Position numbers and translations under genes: made by a program. A DNA stretch of 16,947 nt from Bacillota bacterium (lineage in GTDB: Bacteria > Bacillota > Clostridia > Christensenellales > UMGS416), in contig JAEZSC010000036.1 of the NCBI GenBank assembly GCA_023422005.1, forward strand, positions 1 through 16,947, written 5' to 3'. Each line of letters begins with the position of its first letter. Within the stretch, counting starts at the first letter, position 1. Below the pieces are notes generated by a model. That model worked only from the letters and a program-made list of their open reading frames with translations, searched no databases and was not told where the DNA came from. Shown in pieces: positions 1 to 7,652 of the stretch.

Positions 1-29
1 CGCTTGGAGATGTTATCTACTTTGATCAT
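1..29 (-). CDS. 5' end of a gene, probably ABC transporter ATP-binding protein (partial)
   Basis: Only the first nine codons lie in the window; the gene continues beyond the left edge. They read MIKVDNISK. This matches the usual opening beta-strand of ABC ATPases (M-I-x-V-x-N-I/V-S-K), but so short a stretch cannot prove the family. The start is well supported: an AAAGGAGG ribosome binding site lies at 41-48 on the same strand, 11 nt before the ATG, and an extended -10 box lies further upstream. The gene points the same way as queT but is separated from it by strong terminator hairpins, so it is probably a separate unit. No Walker motif is visible because the sequence ends too early. Confidence 0.5.
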
Positions 30-59
30 GAAGCCAGTTCCCTCCTTTATGACTTGTTC

Positions 60-68
60 ATTTTAGCA
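60..68 (-). promoter_or_regulatory. Extended -10 promoter for the partial left-edge gene
   Basis: Read on the minus strand, TGC-TAAAAT forms an extended -10 element (TGn followed by a near-consensus hexamer). It lies about 30 nt before the start codon of the left-edge gene. No good -35 sits at 17 bp; TTTACA lies about 20 bp upstream. The AAAGGAGG ribosome binding site follows at 41-48. Confidence 0.4.
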
Positions 69-110
69 AAACTGCGCTAAGCGTGTGTAAACAATTTATG
101 AATAACCGCC

Positions 111-143
111 CAAAAACCGCTGGAAAAAGGGCGTAAAAGCGGT
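111..143 (-). terminator. Second terminator-like hairpin downstream of queT
   Basis: On the minus strand ACCGCT (143-138) can pair with AGCGGT (121-116), followed directly by TTTTTG. The 16-nt loop is long and the stem only 6 bp, so this is weaker than the hairpin at 176-209 that precedes it. A further AGCGGT at 165-160 could compete for the same middle arm. Confidence 0.35.
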
Positions 144-174
144 ATTTCGAGGTGGGCTGAACCGCTTCACATGC

Positions 175-209
175 AAAAACCGCCGTGAGCAACCAACCAC
201 GGCGGTTTT
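175..209 (-). terminator. Intrinsic terminator of queT
   Basis: A 12-bp perfect inverted repeat (AAAACCGCCGTG at 176-187, CACGGCGGTTTT at 198-209) with a 10-nt loop follows queT within about 12 nt of its stop. On the minus strand the stem ends in a run of five T. This is a classic rho-independent terminator. Confidence 0.85.
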
Positions 210-220
210 ATATATAGATA

Positions 221-724
221 TTAAAGCGAGAAGATTTTCTTGCGCTTCTCCAACAGCAGCAGCAGCGGCATACCCAGCGCATAACACGCGATCAGCTGCC
301 CGGCGCCCACCAGGGCGATCTGCGTCCACAGCGGGAAAGCATGGAACAGGATGTAGAGCTCCGGGCCGACGATGAACGCGTTGATGAGCACCGGCGGCAG
401 GGGCACCAGCCACTTGTAGCGGCGCAGCGCATAGCTGCCCAGGGCGGCCAGCAGCGTGGCCACGCTGCCGACCAGAATGTCGATGGCCGAGCCGCCGGTG
501 GCCAGGCCGATCACATTGCTCAGGATGCAGCCCACAAACAGGCCGGGGATGGCCGCCGGTGTGAAATAGGGCAGCACCGTGAGGGCCTCGGAAGCGCGCA
601 TCTGCACGGGGCCGAAATTGATCATGCCCATGGGGAACAGCAGCATGAGGACGAGAACGAGCACGGTGTACACAGCGGCAATGATGGCCGCCTGTGAGAG
701 GTAACGGGTGGAAAACTTAAACAT
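221..724 (-). CDS. queT: QueT-family queuosine precursor transporter (ECF S component)
   Basis: Small integral membrane protein of about 167 residues. It is the substrate-binding S component that imports a queuosine precursor such as preQ1, probably with a shared ECF energizing module encoded elsewhere. The N-terminus STRYLSQAAIIAAVY, then RASEALTVLPYFTPAAIPG and GCILSNVIG, are hallmark stretches of the QueT family (COG4708, PF06177). Five to six hydrophobic segments fill the length and the end is basic (LLEKRKKIF). The preQ1-I aptamer immediately upstream independently supports the substrate. Start: the ATG at 724 gives the N-terminus usual in the family. A GTG at 751 would add nine atypical residues (MRNALFYCC). 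Neither has a conventionally spaced ribosome binding site, because GGGAGG at 772-777 is 20 nt from the GTG and 47 nt from the ATG. Translation is probably controlled by the riboswitch. Confidence 0.9.
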   Translation of the reverse strand: MFKFSTRYLSQAAIIAAVYTVLVLVLMLLFPMGMINFGPVQMRASEALTVLPYFTPAAIPGLFVGCILSNVIGLATGGSAIDILVGSVATLLAALGSYALRRYKWLVPLPPVLINAFIVGPELYILFHAFPLWTQIALVGAGQLIACYALGMPLLLLLEKRKKIFSL

Positions 725-771
725 ACAACAATAGAACAGCGCGTTCCGCACTATTCCAGGCGCTTGGCCTG

Positions 772-816
772 CCTCCCTTAGTTTTGTTTTAGGACAGGAT
801 GGTTGCGAACTGTCCG
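772..816 (-). ncRNA. preQ1-I riboswitch (translational type)
   Basis: On the minus strand GGACAG (815-810) pairs with CTGTCC (797-792), enclosing the loop TTCGCAACCATC (809-798). An A-rich tail follows, reading TAAAACAAAACTAAGG and then GAGG. This is the layout of a class I preQ1 aptamer: a short stem, a C-containing loop that holds the ligand, and a tail that folds back to form an H-type pseudoknot. The tail runs straight into GGGAGG (777-772), so ligand binding would occlude the ribosome binding site. No terminator with a T-run follows, which fits translational control. The gene downstream is queT, a known target class. Confidence 0.9.
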
Positions 817-849
817 CAAGCGTTCATACAGATGACTCTTGCATCCAAG

Positions 850-878
850 ATTGTAGCAATCATGCGCCCATTATGCAA
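850..878 (-). promoter_or_regulatory. Promoter of the queT transcript
   Basis: On the minus strand TTGCAT (878-873) and TACAAT (855-850) are separated by exactly 17 bp. The start site would fall near 843, leaving a leader of about 25 nt before the preQ1 aptamer. Confidence 0.7.
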
Positions 879-960
879 TCCCAGATATCTGGCATACATG
901 TTAATGTATGATTAACGATGCGACCCAGGGCTGCAAGCACAGCTTTGAAGCCGGCTGGCT

Positions 961-1971
961 TTATTTTAAGAAGTGCAGTATCCCCGCCTGGGCAAATAAG
1001 GATACGAAAACTACTGAGGTGTCTATGATAACCCCTGCAATCATCGGCTTTATGCCAACGCCGGCGACCTCTTTAAGGCTGGTCTTCAGTCCTATTGCCG
1101 CCAATGCCATTGATAAAAAGAACTTTGACAGGAATGACATCCCGTAAACTACATTATCCGGCACAATTCCCGTGCTCCTTATGCCGACTACAGCAAGGAA
1201 CCCTAGAATAAACCAGGGGAATATTTTGCGTATGCTCACCTTCTCGGCCGTTTGCGAAGGTGTTTCCTTTTTTGCGTATATCCATGAAAAGACAAGCACA
1301 ATCGGCACGATAAAAAGCGTTCTCGTAAGCTTTACGATTGTAGCAAGCAAACCTGCGGTGTCGGAAAATGCATACCCCGCCGCAACAACCGATGATGTGT
1401 CATTCACAGCTGTACCAATCCAAAGTCCGTATCCGGTATCGCTAAGGCCCAAGAGCCGGCCTATCCATGGGAATGCGATTACGGTTATGATGTCGAAAAT
1501 GAAAGTAGCGGATATAGCGTATGCGATATCCCGGTTCTCAGCCCGAATGGTAGGCCCCAGCGTGGCAACAGCGGTTCCTCCGCAAATCGCAGTGCTAACC
1601 GAAAGAAGACTGGCCAGCTTCCAATTTATTTTGAAAACTTTCTTGCATATATATCCCACTCCAAAAGAAGTCGCAAGGGTGAATACCATTAATATCATGG
1701 CATACTTACCGGCTTGGATTACCTGATGAAAGCTGAGTGTTATTCCGGCAATGATTATTCCCGCACGCAAAACCTTTTTTGAAGTCCAGTTGATTCCCTG
1801 ATCAAAAACCTTATAGCGGCTAACCAGCGGATTGAGCAGCATTCCCAATATCAGTGCAATCAGTGTTCCTCCGAGAATACCGGCAGGGAGAAACAAACTG
1901 ATCATATAAGCAATGGCAGCTATTCCCGCGGATAGCAAAGTCCCTGATATGAATTTTTTAACACCATTCAT
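961..1971 (-). CDS. YeiH-family (PSE/UPF0324) putative sulfate/anion exporter
   Basis: Multipass inner-membrane protein of 336 residues with about ten hydrophobic segments, of the family known as YeiH, PSE or UPF0324 (PF03601). Conserved stretches seen: TAICGGTAVATLGPTIRAEN near residue 130, and WIGTAVNDTSSVVAAGYAFS followed by IVKLTRTL near residues 185-220. The family is annotated as a putative sulfate exporter, but the substrate is not firmly established. The start ATG is preceded by AAAGGA 11 nt upstream. It is transcribed away from a LysR-type regulator across a 124-bp intergenic region, the same pairing as yeiH/yeiE in enterobacteria, so that regulator probably controls it. Codons are noticeably AT-richer than in adhE or the ABC exporter. 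No convincing terminator follows its stop. Confidence 0.88.
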   Translation of the reverse strand: MNGVKKFISGTLLSAGIAAIAYMISLFLPAGILGGTLIALILGMLLNPLVSRYKVFDQGINWTSKKVLRAGIIIAGITLSFHQVIQAGKYAMILMVFTLATSFGVGYICKKVFKINWKLASLLSVSTAICGGTAVATLGPTIRAENRDIAYAISATFIFDIITVIAFPWIGRLLGLSDTGYGLWIGTAVNDTSSVVAAGYAFSDTAGLLATIVKLTRTLFIVPIVLVFSWIYAKKETPSQTAEKVSIRKIFPWFILGFLAVVGIRSTGIVPDNVVYGMSFLSKFFLSMALAAIGLKTSLKEVAGVGIKPMIAGVIIDTSVVFVSLFAQAGILHFLK

Positions 1972-2022
1972 CCTAAGTTTAGTCCTTTCGTTTCCCTTGG
2001 GTTTCTATCGGATTGATTCTAG

Positions 2023-2034
2023 CATATCCATATG
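2023..2034. promoter_or_regulatory. Candidate LysR-type operator between yeiH-like gene and its regulator
   Basis: CATATCCATATG is a perfect 5+2+5 inverted repeat, extended by ATC/GAT-like flanks into a T-N11-A arrangement typical of LysR-type binding sites. It lies in the 124-bp divergent region, about 50 bp from the yeiH-like start and 60 bp from the LysR start, next to a candidate -10 (TAGAAT on the minus strand, 2016-2021). Confidence 0.45.
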
Positions 2035-2064
2035 ATAAAATTAAATTATACTTTCTAATGTTCC

Positions 2065-2070
2065 TATAAT
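2065..2070 (+). promoter_or_regulatory. -10 box for the LysR regulator gene
   Basis: TATAAT lies 25 bp before the LysR start codon. The matching -35 region (around 2042-2047, TAAATT) is poor. A CTATA...TATAG inverted arrangement overlaps it, which would suit autoregulation. The region is very AT-rich, so other -10-like hexamers exist. Confidence 0.45.
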
Positions 2071-2095
2071 ATAGATTTATAGCGCGGAGATAACT

Positions 2096-3001
2096 ATGCT
2101 TGATTTCAGACACCAAACGTTTCTAACCCTATGCTCATGCAACAGTTTTACAAAAGCGGCGGAGCTTTTACACATTACGCAGCCCGCAGTATCGCAGCAT
2201 ATGAAGTATCTCGAGGAGTTTTATCAATGCAAGCTTTTCGACATTGTCAACAGAACCATAAAGCTCACACATCAGGGAGAGCTTCTAAAAGAGTTTGCGA
2301 TGTCCGTTTTTTCAGATTCCAAGCATTTTAAGGAAAATATCAGTTCAGTCCAAACAGGGACAATGCAGTTTTCCTTCGGAGCGACCTTATCTATCGGAGA
2401 GTATGTTATGCCGGAGATCCTCTCCCGCTTGCTTACACAGTATCCGGAAATGAAGATCCATATGTCCGTTGCGAATACGCAGGTTCTGCTCGAACGGCTG
2501 AACAACGGTGAGTTGGATTTTATTGTTGTGGAAGGGCTGTTCGATAAACTGGAATATGATTCATCCCTTTTCAGCCTTGAAAAGTTTATTCCCGTGTGTT
2601 CACCAGAATCGGAGTTTGCAAATAGGGAAGTGGATTTTCAGGAGATTACAAGAAGCCGCCTGATTTTGCGGGAACGGGGGTCGGGCACACGGGAAATCTT
2701 TGAGAATATATTACAGAAAAACAATTATTCGCTCCATGCATTTGAAAAGATGATTGAAATAGGAAATATGGCCGCCATAAAGAAAATGGTTTCCAATGGG
2801 TTAGGCATAACATTTCTGTTTGAGGTAGCGGGGGAAAGAGAAATAAAAGACGGAAGACTTTCGGTTATTAATATACCTGGTTTTTCTGAACAGCGTGAGT
2901 ATAATTTTGTTCTGTTAAAGAACAGCTTTTTCCGTGAGCGCTATATGACAATCTACAAACTTCTGAAGAAGAAGTTGGATGAGATAAAAAATGATTGCTG
3001 A
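2096..3001 (+). CDS. LysR-family transcriptional regulator
   Basis: A 301-residue LTTR of standard length. Residues 1-60 hold the winged helix-turn-helix (FLTLCSCNSFTKAAELLHIT, then QPAVSQHMKYLEE, then KLTHQG). From about residue 88 the type-2 periplasmic-binding-like effector domain begins (MQFSFGATLSIGEYVMPEIL), continuing with LNNGELDFIVVEG and RERGSGTREIFEN, which are typical of the CysL/YeiE-like branch. The start has GGAGA five nt upstream. It is divergent from the YeiH-type transporter, the probable target, and likely represses itself. Codon use is AT-rich: the 60 bases from 2701 contain only 16 G or C, against 41 in the 60 bases from 4081 inside the ABC exporter. The ligand cannot be told from sequence. 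Confidence 0.92.
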   Translation: MLDFRHQTFLTLCSCNSFTKAAELLHITQPAVSQHMKYLEEFYQCKLFDIVNRTIKLTHQGELLKEFAMSVFSDSKHFKENISSVQTGTMQFSFGATLSIGEYVMPEILSRLLTQYPEMKIHMSVANTQVLLERLNNGELDFIVVEGLFDKLEYDSSLFSLEKFIPVCSPESEFANREVDFQEITRSRLILRERGSGTREIFENILQKNNYSLHAFEKMIEIGNMAAIKKMVSNGLGITFLFEVAGEREIKDGRLSVINIPGFSEQREYNFVLLKNSFFRERYMTIYKLLKKKLDEIKNDC

Positions 3002-3051
3002 CAGATTCAAGGCACAATGAAGTGATTTCACAACTTGCGCCCCGCCTGTGT

Positions 3052-3080
3052 TTGCCAGAAGAACTTTATTATATTAAAAT
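3052..3080 (+). promoter_or_regulatory. Promoter of the ABC exporter gene
   Basis: TTGCCA (3052-3057) and TAAAAT (3075-3080) are 17 bp apart, placing the start site near 3087. GGGAGG at 3111-3116 is the only ribosome binding site candidate and lies 12 nt before the ATG, longer than usual. Confidence 0.65.
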
Positions 3081-3128
3081 GGCTCCTGATAACGTTTACA
3101 CAACAACAATGGGAGGTCCCCTGCCCCG

Positions 3129-4925
3129 ATGAAACTGCTGCTGCGCCTGATCCGCTACACCAAGCCCTACAAGCGTTTTCTGATCATCGCCACGGTGAGC
3201 TCGCTGTGCATCACAGCCCTCAACCTGCTCACACCGGCTTTGCTGCGCGAGTTGATCGCCCGCATGACCAGCGGTACGCCCGGCGCGTTGCTGCTGCCTC
3301 TGTACCGGCTGTTCCGCATGGACCCCAGCGGCGGCCTGAACCTGCCGGCGGTTTATCTGCTGGCCGGCGCGCTGATGGCCACCTATCTTTTGCGCACGGT
3401 TTTTTCGTATCTGTCCAGCTACCTAAGCCACAAGGCGTCGTGGAATCTGGTGAGCGACATGCGAACCATGGTATATGACCACATGCAGAAGCTGAGCCTG
3501 CGCTTCTTCCACAACAAACAGACCGGCCAGCTGCTAAGCGGCGTCATCAACGACACGGCGACTTTCGAAAACCTGATCGCCCACTCGCTGCCGGACATTA
3601 TGACCAACATTCTGGTGATCATCGGCGTTACGACGCTGCTGCTGACGATGAACTGGCGGCTGGCGCTGCTCACGATCATACCGGTTCCCTTTTTGCTGCT
3701 GGCTACGCTGCTGTATTCCAAGCGCGTGCTGGCCAAGTTCCGTGACGCTCAGCGCACGCTGGCGGACCTGAACGCCGACCTGCAGGACAACCTGAGCGGC
3801 ATCAAGGAAATCCAGGTGTTCAACAAGGAAGCGGACGAGCGCCAGAAGATCGACCGGCGCAGCCGCAGCTACGCCGACGCCATCCTGGGCGCGCTGCGCA
3901 TGAACGCGGTGTTCCACCCGTCGGTGGAATTCATCACGGCCATGGGCACCGTCATCGTCGTGTTCTTCGGCGGCATCATGGCCACGCGCTTTTTGGTGCA
4001 GACCGCCGACATCGTGGCGTTCCTGCTGTACCTGGGCATGTTCTACGGCCCCATATCGGTGCTGGCGCGGGTCATGGAGGACATCCAGCGCTCCTTTGCC
4101 GGCGGCGAGCGCGTCTTCGAGATGCTGGACACCGAGCCGGACATCGCCGACGGCCCCAAGGCCGCGCCTCTGGCCCGCTGTGAGGGCGCGCTGGAGTTCC
4201 GCAACGTCAGCTTCCGCTACCGCGACGACGTGCCGGTGCTGGATAACGTGTCCTTCACCGCCAAACCGGGGCAGATGATCGCGCTGGTGGGCCCAACCGG
4301 CGTGGGCAAATCCACAATCATCAGCCTGATCCCCCGTTTCTATGACCCGACCATCGGCCAGGTACTGCTGGATGGCCGAGACCTGAGGGATGTGACGCTG
4401 CACAGCCTGCGCAGCCAGGTTTCCATGGTGCTGCAGGACGTGTTCCTGTTCAACGGCACCATCGCCGACAACATCGCCTACGGCTCCCCCGGCGCATCCC
4501 GGGCCGACATCGAGCGCGCCGCCAAGATCGCCTGCGCCCACGGCTTCATCACCGACGCCCCCGACGGTTATGACACGATGGTGGGCGAGCGCGGCCTGCT
4601 GCTCTCCGGCGGCCAGAAACAGCGCATCGCCATCGCCCGCGCCGTGCTCAAGGATTCGCCGGTGCTGGTGCTGGACGAAGCCACCGCATCGGTGGACACC
4701 GAGACCGAAGCGCTAATTCAGAGGGCCATACAGAACCTGGCCGGCACCCGCACCATCGTCGTGATCGCCCACCGTCTCTCCACGGTGAAGCGGGCCGATC
4801 AGATACTGGTGCTGGAAAAAGGCGCCATCGCCGAGCGCGGCACCCACGAACAGCTGGTGGACGCCGGCGGGCTGTACAGCCGGCTGAGCAAGGCTCAGTT
4901 TGCAAGCTTTGACGACGCGAAATAG
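3129..4925 (+). CDS. ABC transporter, fused membrane and ATPase domains (half-size exporter)
   Basis: A 598-residue half-transporter that would work as a homo- or heterodimer in the cytoplasmic membrane. Residues 1-320 form the six-helix ABC exporter membrane domain (MKLLLRLIRYTKPYKRFLII opening; LRFFHNKQTGQLLSGVINDT near 120-140; the intracellular helix LQDNLSGIKEIQVFNKE near 220). The ATPase domain follows with Walker A GPTGVGKST at 388-396, a Q-loop (MVLQDVFLFNGTIADNI), signature LSGGQ at 492-496, Walker B VLVLDEA with D516 and E517, and the switch histidine H548 (VIAHRLST). All catalytic residues are present. It resembles MdlB/MsbA-like lipid or multidrug exporters, but the substrate is unknown. 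No second half-transporter is adjacent, so a homodimer is likely. It is GC-rich, unlike the LysR gene before it. Confidence 0.95.
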   Translation: MKLLLRLIRYTKPYKRFLIIATVSSLCITALNLLTPALLRELIARMTSGTPGALLLPLYRLFRMDPSGGLNLPAVYLLAGALMATYLLRTVFSYLSSYLSHKASWNLVSDMRTMVYDHMQKLSLRFFHNKQTGQLLSGVINDTATFENLIAHSLPDIMTNILVIIGVTTLLLTMNWRLALLTIIPVPFLLLATLLYSKRVLAKFRDAQRTLADLNADLQDNLSGIKEIQVFNKEADERQKIDRRSRSYADAILGALRMNAVFHPSVEFITAMGTVIVVFFGGIMATRFLVQTADIVAFLLYLGMFYGPISVLARVMEDIQRSFAGGERVFEMLDTEPDIADGPKAAPLARCEGALEFRNVSFRYRDDVPVLDNVSFTAKPGQMIALVGPTGVGKSTIISLIPRFYDPTIGQVLLDGRDLRDVTLHSLRSQVSMVLQDVFLFNGTIADNIAYGSPGASRADIERAAKIACAHGFITDAPDGYDTMVGERGLLLSGGQKQRIAIARAVLKDSPVLVLDEATASVDTETEALIQRAIQNLAGTRTIVVIAHRLSTVKRADQILVLEKGAIAERGTHEQLVDAGGLYSRLSKAQFASFDDAK

Positions 4926-4974
4926 GGATGCCTCATCCCTCTTGCCTTGCCCGATAAGGACCCGATGCACACGA

Positions 4975-5006
4975 AGAGCACCCCGGCGCCGCCGGGGTGC
5001 TCTCTT
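4975..5006. terminator. Hairpin terminator shared by the ABC exporter and adhE
   Basis: A 13-bp perfect stem (AGAGCACCCCGGC at 4975-4987, GCCGGGGTGCTCT at 4991-5003) with a 3-nt loop lies between two convergent genes, 50 nt after the exporter stop and 19 nt after the adhE stop. The pyrimidine-rich tail CTTCTCT on the plus strand is better than the minus-strand tail. Neither has a clean T-run, but the stem is very stable. Confidence 0.75.
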
Positions 5007-5021
5007 CTCTAGGAGAACTTC

Positions 5022-7652
5022 TCAGAATGCCTTGCGATAGATCTCCTCCAGCTCCTTGACCAGCGGCATGCGCGGGTTGGCCGTGGTGCACTGGTCTTCA
5101 AAGGCCAAGTCCGCCAGGGCCGCCACCCTTTGCTCAAAGGCCGCGGCTTCCACGCCGCAGGCGCCGATGCTCTCGGGAATGTTGAGCCTGCGGTTGAGAT
5201 CGCGCACGGAGGCGGCCAGGCTGGCTGCGCCTTCGGCGGGCGTGGCGGCGGGCAAGCCCAGGGCACGGGCGATCTCGGCGTACTTCTCGTCGGCGATGAA
5301 GCGCTCATACTTGGGGAAGCTCACGAACTTGCTGGGCTTCTGCGCGTTGTATTCGATGACATTGGGCAGAAGCAGCGCGTTGGCCCGGCCGTGGGGAATG
5401 TGGAACTCGCCGCCCAGCTTGTGGGCCAGGCTGTGGTTGATGCCCAGGAAGGCGTTGGTGAAGGCCATGCCGGCGATGCACGACGCGTTGTGCATCTTCT
5501 CCCGGGCCAGCCGGTCGCTGCCGTCGGCATAAGCCCTCGGCAGGTATTCGAACACCAGTTGGATCGCCTTGATCGCCAGCGCGTCGGTGTAGTCACTGGC
5601 CAGCACGCTGACATAGGCCTCGATGGCGTGGGTCAGCACGTCCATACCCGTGTCGGCGGTGATGGCCGGCGGCACCGTCATCACGAAGTCCGGATCCAGT
5701 ATCGCGATGTCCGGCGTCAGCTCATAGTCGGCCAGCGGGTATTTCACGTTGCGGGCCCGGTCGGTGATCACGGCGAAGGATGTGACCTCGCTGCCCGTGC
5801 CGGACGTGGTGGGAATGGCGACCATGCGGGCTTTTTTGCCTAAGCGCGGGAATTTGTACACACGCTTGCGGATATCCATGAATTTGAGCTTCATCTTCTC
5901 GAAGTCGGCGTCGGGGTGCTCATAAAACAGCCACATGCCCTTGGCCGCGTCGATGGCCGAGCCGCCGCCCAGCGCGATGATGACGTCCGGCCGGAACTGC
6001 TCCATGGCCTGCGTGCCCCGGCGTACGGTCTCCACCGAAGGATCGGGCTCCACATCGGAGAAAATCTCGCTGTGCACATAGCCGTCGCGCTTGCGCAGGT
6101 AATAGAGCACGCGGTCCACGTAGCCCAGCTTGATCATGGCCGGGTCGGTCACGATGAAGGCACGGGTGATGTCGGGCATCTTCTCCAGATATTGAACCGA
6201 GCCGCTCTCAAAGTAGATCTTCTCGGGAATCTTGAACCACTGCATGTTGACTCTCCGGCGGGCCACGCGCTTTTTGTTGATCAGGTTCACGACGGTCACG
6301 TTGCTCGTGGTGGAGTTGCGGCCGTAGGAGCCGCAGCCCAGCGTCAGCGAGGGCATGTTGGTGTTGTAGATGTCGCCGATGGCGCCCTGGGAGCTGGGGG
6401 AGTTGATGATGAGGCGGCCGACCTTGATGCGCTGGGCGAAGAGGTCCTTCACGGCTTCATCCTGGGTGTGCAGCACCGCTGAGTGGCCCAGGCCGCCGAA
6501 GGCCACCATGGCCTCGGCCAGCGCCACGCCTTGGTCGGCGCCTTCCACGACATAGTAGGCCAGGATCGGGCTCAGCTTCTCGCGGCTCAACGGATATTCC
6601 GGCCCCACGCCCTGCAGGCGGGTCAGCAGGATCTTGGTGCCCTCGGGCACATGGATGCCCGCCCAGGCGGCGATTGTCGCGGCGGGCTGACCCACGATGG
6701 CGGCGTTGATGGCCTTCTTTTCGGGGTTGTAGACCAGCTTCGCGAGTTTCTCCGCGTCCTCATCGCTCAGGAACACGCAGCCGTTGGCTGCCATATAACG
6801 TTCGAAACGCTGCTGGATCGCCCGGTCCACGATGACCGCCTGCTCGCTGGCGCAGATCATGCCGTTGTCGAAGGTCTTGGACATCATGAGGTCCGTGCAC
6901 GCCCGCTCCACATCGGCAGTGCTGTGGATGTAGCAGGGCACGTTGCCCGGCCCCACGCCCAGCGCCGGCTTGCCAGTGGAATAGGCAGCCTTTACCATGG
7001 CCCCGCCGCCGGTAGCCAGCACCAGCGACACGCCCCGGTGGTTCATCAGGTATTGCGTGGCATCCAGCGAGGGGGTGTCGATCCACTGCACGCAGTGTTC
7101 CGGTGCTCCCGCCGCCACTGCGGCATCCCTCAGGATGCGGGCGGCCTCGGCGCTGCAGCGCTGGGCCGACGGGTGGAAGGCGAAGATGATCGGGTTGCGG
7201 CCCTTGGTCGCGATGATGGCCTTGAACATCGTTGTGGAGGTGGGGTTGGTGACCGGCGTGACGCCGGCGATGACGCCAACGGGCTCGGCGATCTCCTCAT
7301 ACCCCTCCATGTCGTTTTCGTCCACAACACCCACGGTCCTGATGTTCTTGACGCTGTGATACACATATTCGCTGGCGAACAGGTTTTTGGTGATCTTGTC
7401 TTCATAAACGCCGCGGCCGGTCTCCTCCACGGCCATCTTGGCCAGGCGCATGTGGGCTTCCACGCCGGCCAATGCCATGGCCTCCACGGCGGCATCCACC
7501 TGAGCCTGATCCATGGCCATATAGCGGGCCAGAGCCGCGCGGGCATTGTCCACCAGTTGGTCGATGACGGTCTGGTATTCGGGCTTGTCGTCCTTCGTCA
7601 CGATCTTGAGTTCGGCTTCCCTGGTTTCCATGGTCTTTGTGTTGGTCTTCAT
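5022..7652 (-). CDS. adhE: Bifunctional acetaldehyde-CoA/alcohol dehydrogenase AdhE
   Basis: An 876-residue fusion that reduces acetyl-CoA to acetaldehyde and then ethanol using NADH, and assembles into spirosomes in known homologues. The N-terminal aldehyde dehydrogenase domain (about 20-450) carries the catalytic cysteine in NGMICASEQ, at about residue 267, and PVTNPTSTTMFKAI. The C-terminal iron-dependent alcohol dehydrogenase domain (about 470-876) has GGGSAID at 562-568, PTTSGTGSEVT, and the metal ligands D671 and H675 (MDVLTHAIE), H740 (NHSLAHKLGG) and H754 (IPHG). Both active sites look intact. Start: the frame is open to a GTG at 7718, but that codon lies within the operator and promoter zone. 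AAAGGA eight nt before the ATG at 7652 (MKTNTK) is the proper site. Rex-like operators over the promoter suggest control by the NADH/NAD+ ratio. Confidence 0.96.
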   Translation of the reverse strand: MKTNTKTMETREAELKIVTKDDKPEYQTVIDQLVDNARAALARYMAMDQAQVDAAVEAMALAGVEAHMRLAKMAVEETGRGVYEDKITKNLFASEYVYHSVKNIRTVGVVDENDMEGYEEIAEPVGVIAGVTPVTNPTSTTMFKAIIATKGRNPIIFAFHPSAQRCSAEAARILRDAAVAAGAPEHCVQWIDTPSLDATQYLMNHRGVSLVLATGGGAMVKAAYSTGKPALGVGPGNVPCYIHSTADVERACTDLMMSKTFDNGMICASEQAVIVDRAIQQRFERYMAANGCVFLSDEDAEKLAKLVYNPEKKAINAAIVGQPAATIAAWAGIHVPEGTKILLTRLQGVGPEYPLSREKLSPILAYYVVEGADQGVALAEAMVAFGGLGHSAVLHTQDEAVKDLFAQRIKVGRLIINSPSSQGAIGDIYNTNMPSLTLGCGSYGRNSTTSNVTVVNLINKKRVARRRVNMQWFKIPEKIYFESGSVQYLEKMPDITRAFIVTDPAMIKLGYVDRVLYYLRKRDGYVHSEIFSDVEPDPSVETVRRGTQAMEQFRPDVIIALGGGSAIDAAKGMWLFYEHPDADFEKMKLKFMDIRKRVYKFPRLGKKARMVAIPTTSGTGSEVTSFAVITDRARNVKYPLADYELTPDIAILDPDFVMTVPPAITADTGMDVLTHAIEAYVSVLASDYTDALAIKAIQLVFEYLPRAYADGSDRLAREKMHNASCIAGMAFTNAFLGINHSLAHKLGGEFHIPHGRANALLLPNVIEYNAQKPSKFVSFPKYERFIADEKYAEIARALGLPAATPAEGAASLAASVRDLNRRLNIPESIGACGVEAAAFEQRVAALADLAFEDQCTTANPRMPLVKELEEIYRKAF

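Noticed and set aside
947..967. AAGCC/GGCTT hairpin next to the yeiH-like stop as a terminator
   Set aside because: Only a 5-bp stem, and the T-rich flank is on the plus strand, the wrong side for the minus-strand gene. No plus-strand gene ends here.
908..1147. 79-codon plus-strand frame beginning in the queT/yeiH gap
   Set aside because: Most of it is antisense to the yeiH-like gene, with no ribosome binding site and no recognisable protein.
3534..4541. 335-codon open frame on the minus strand inside the ABC exporter
   Set aside because: Shadow of the exporter. The sense frame carries Walker A, signature and Walker B motifs.
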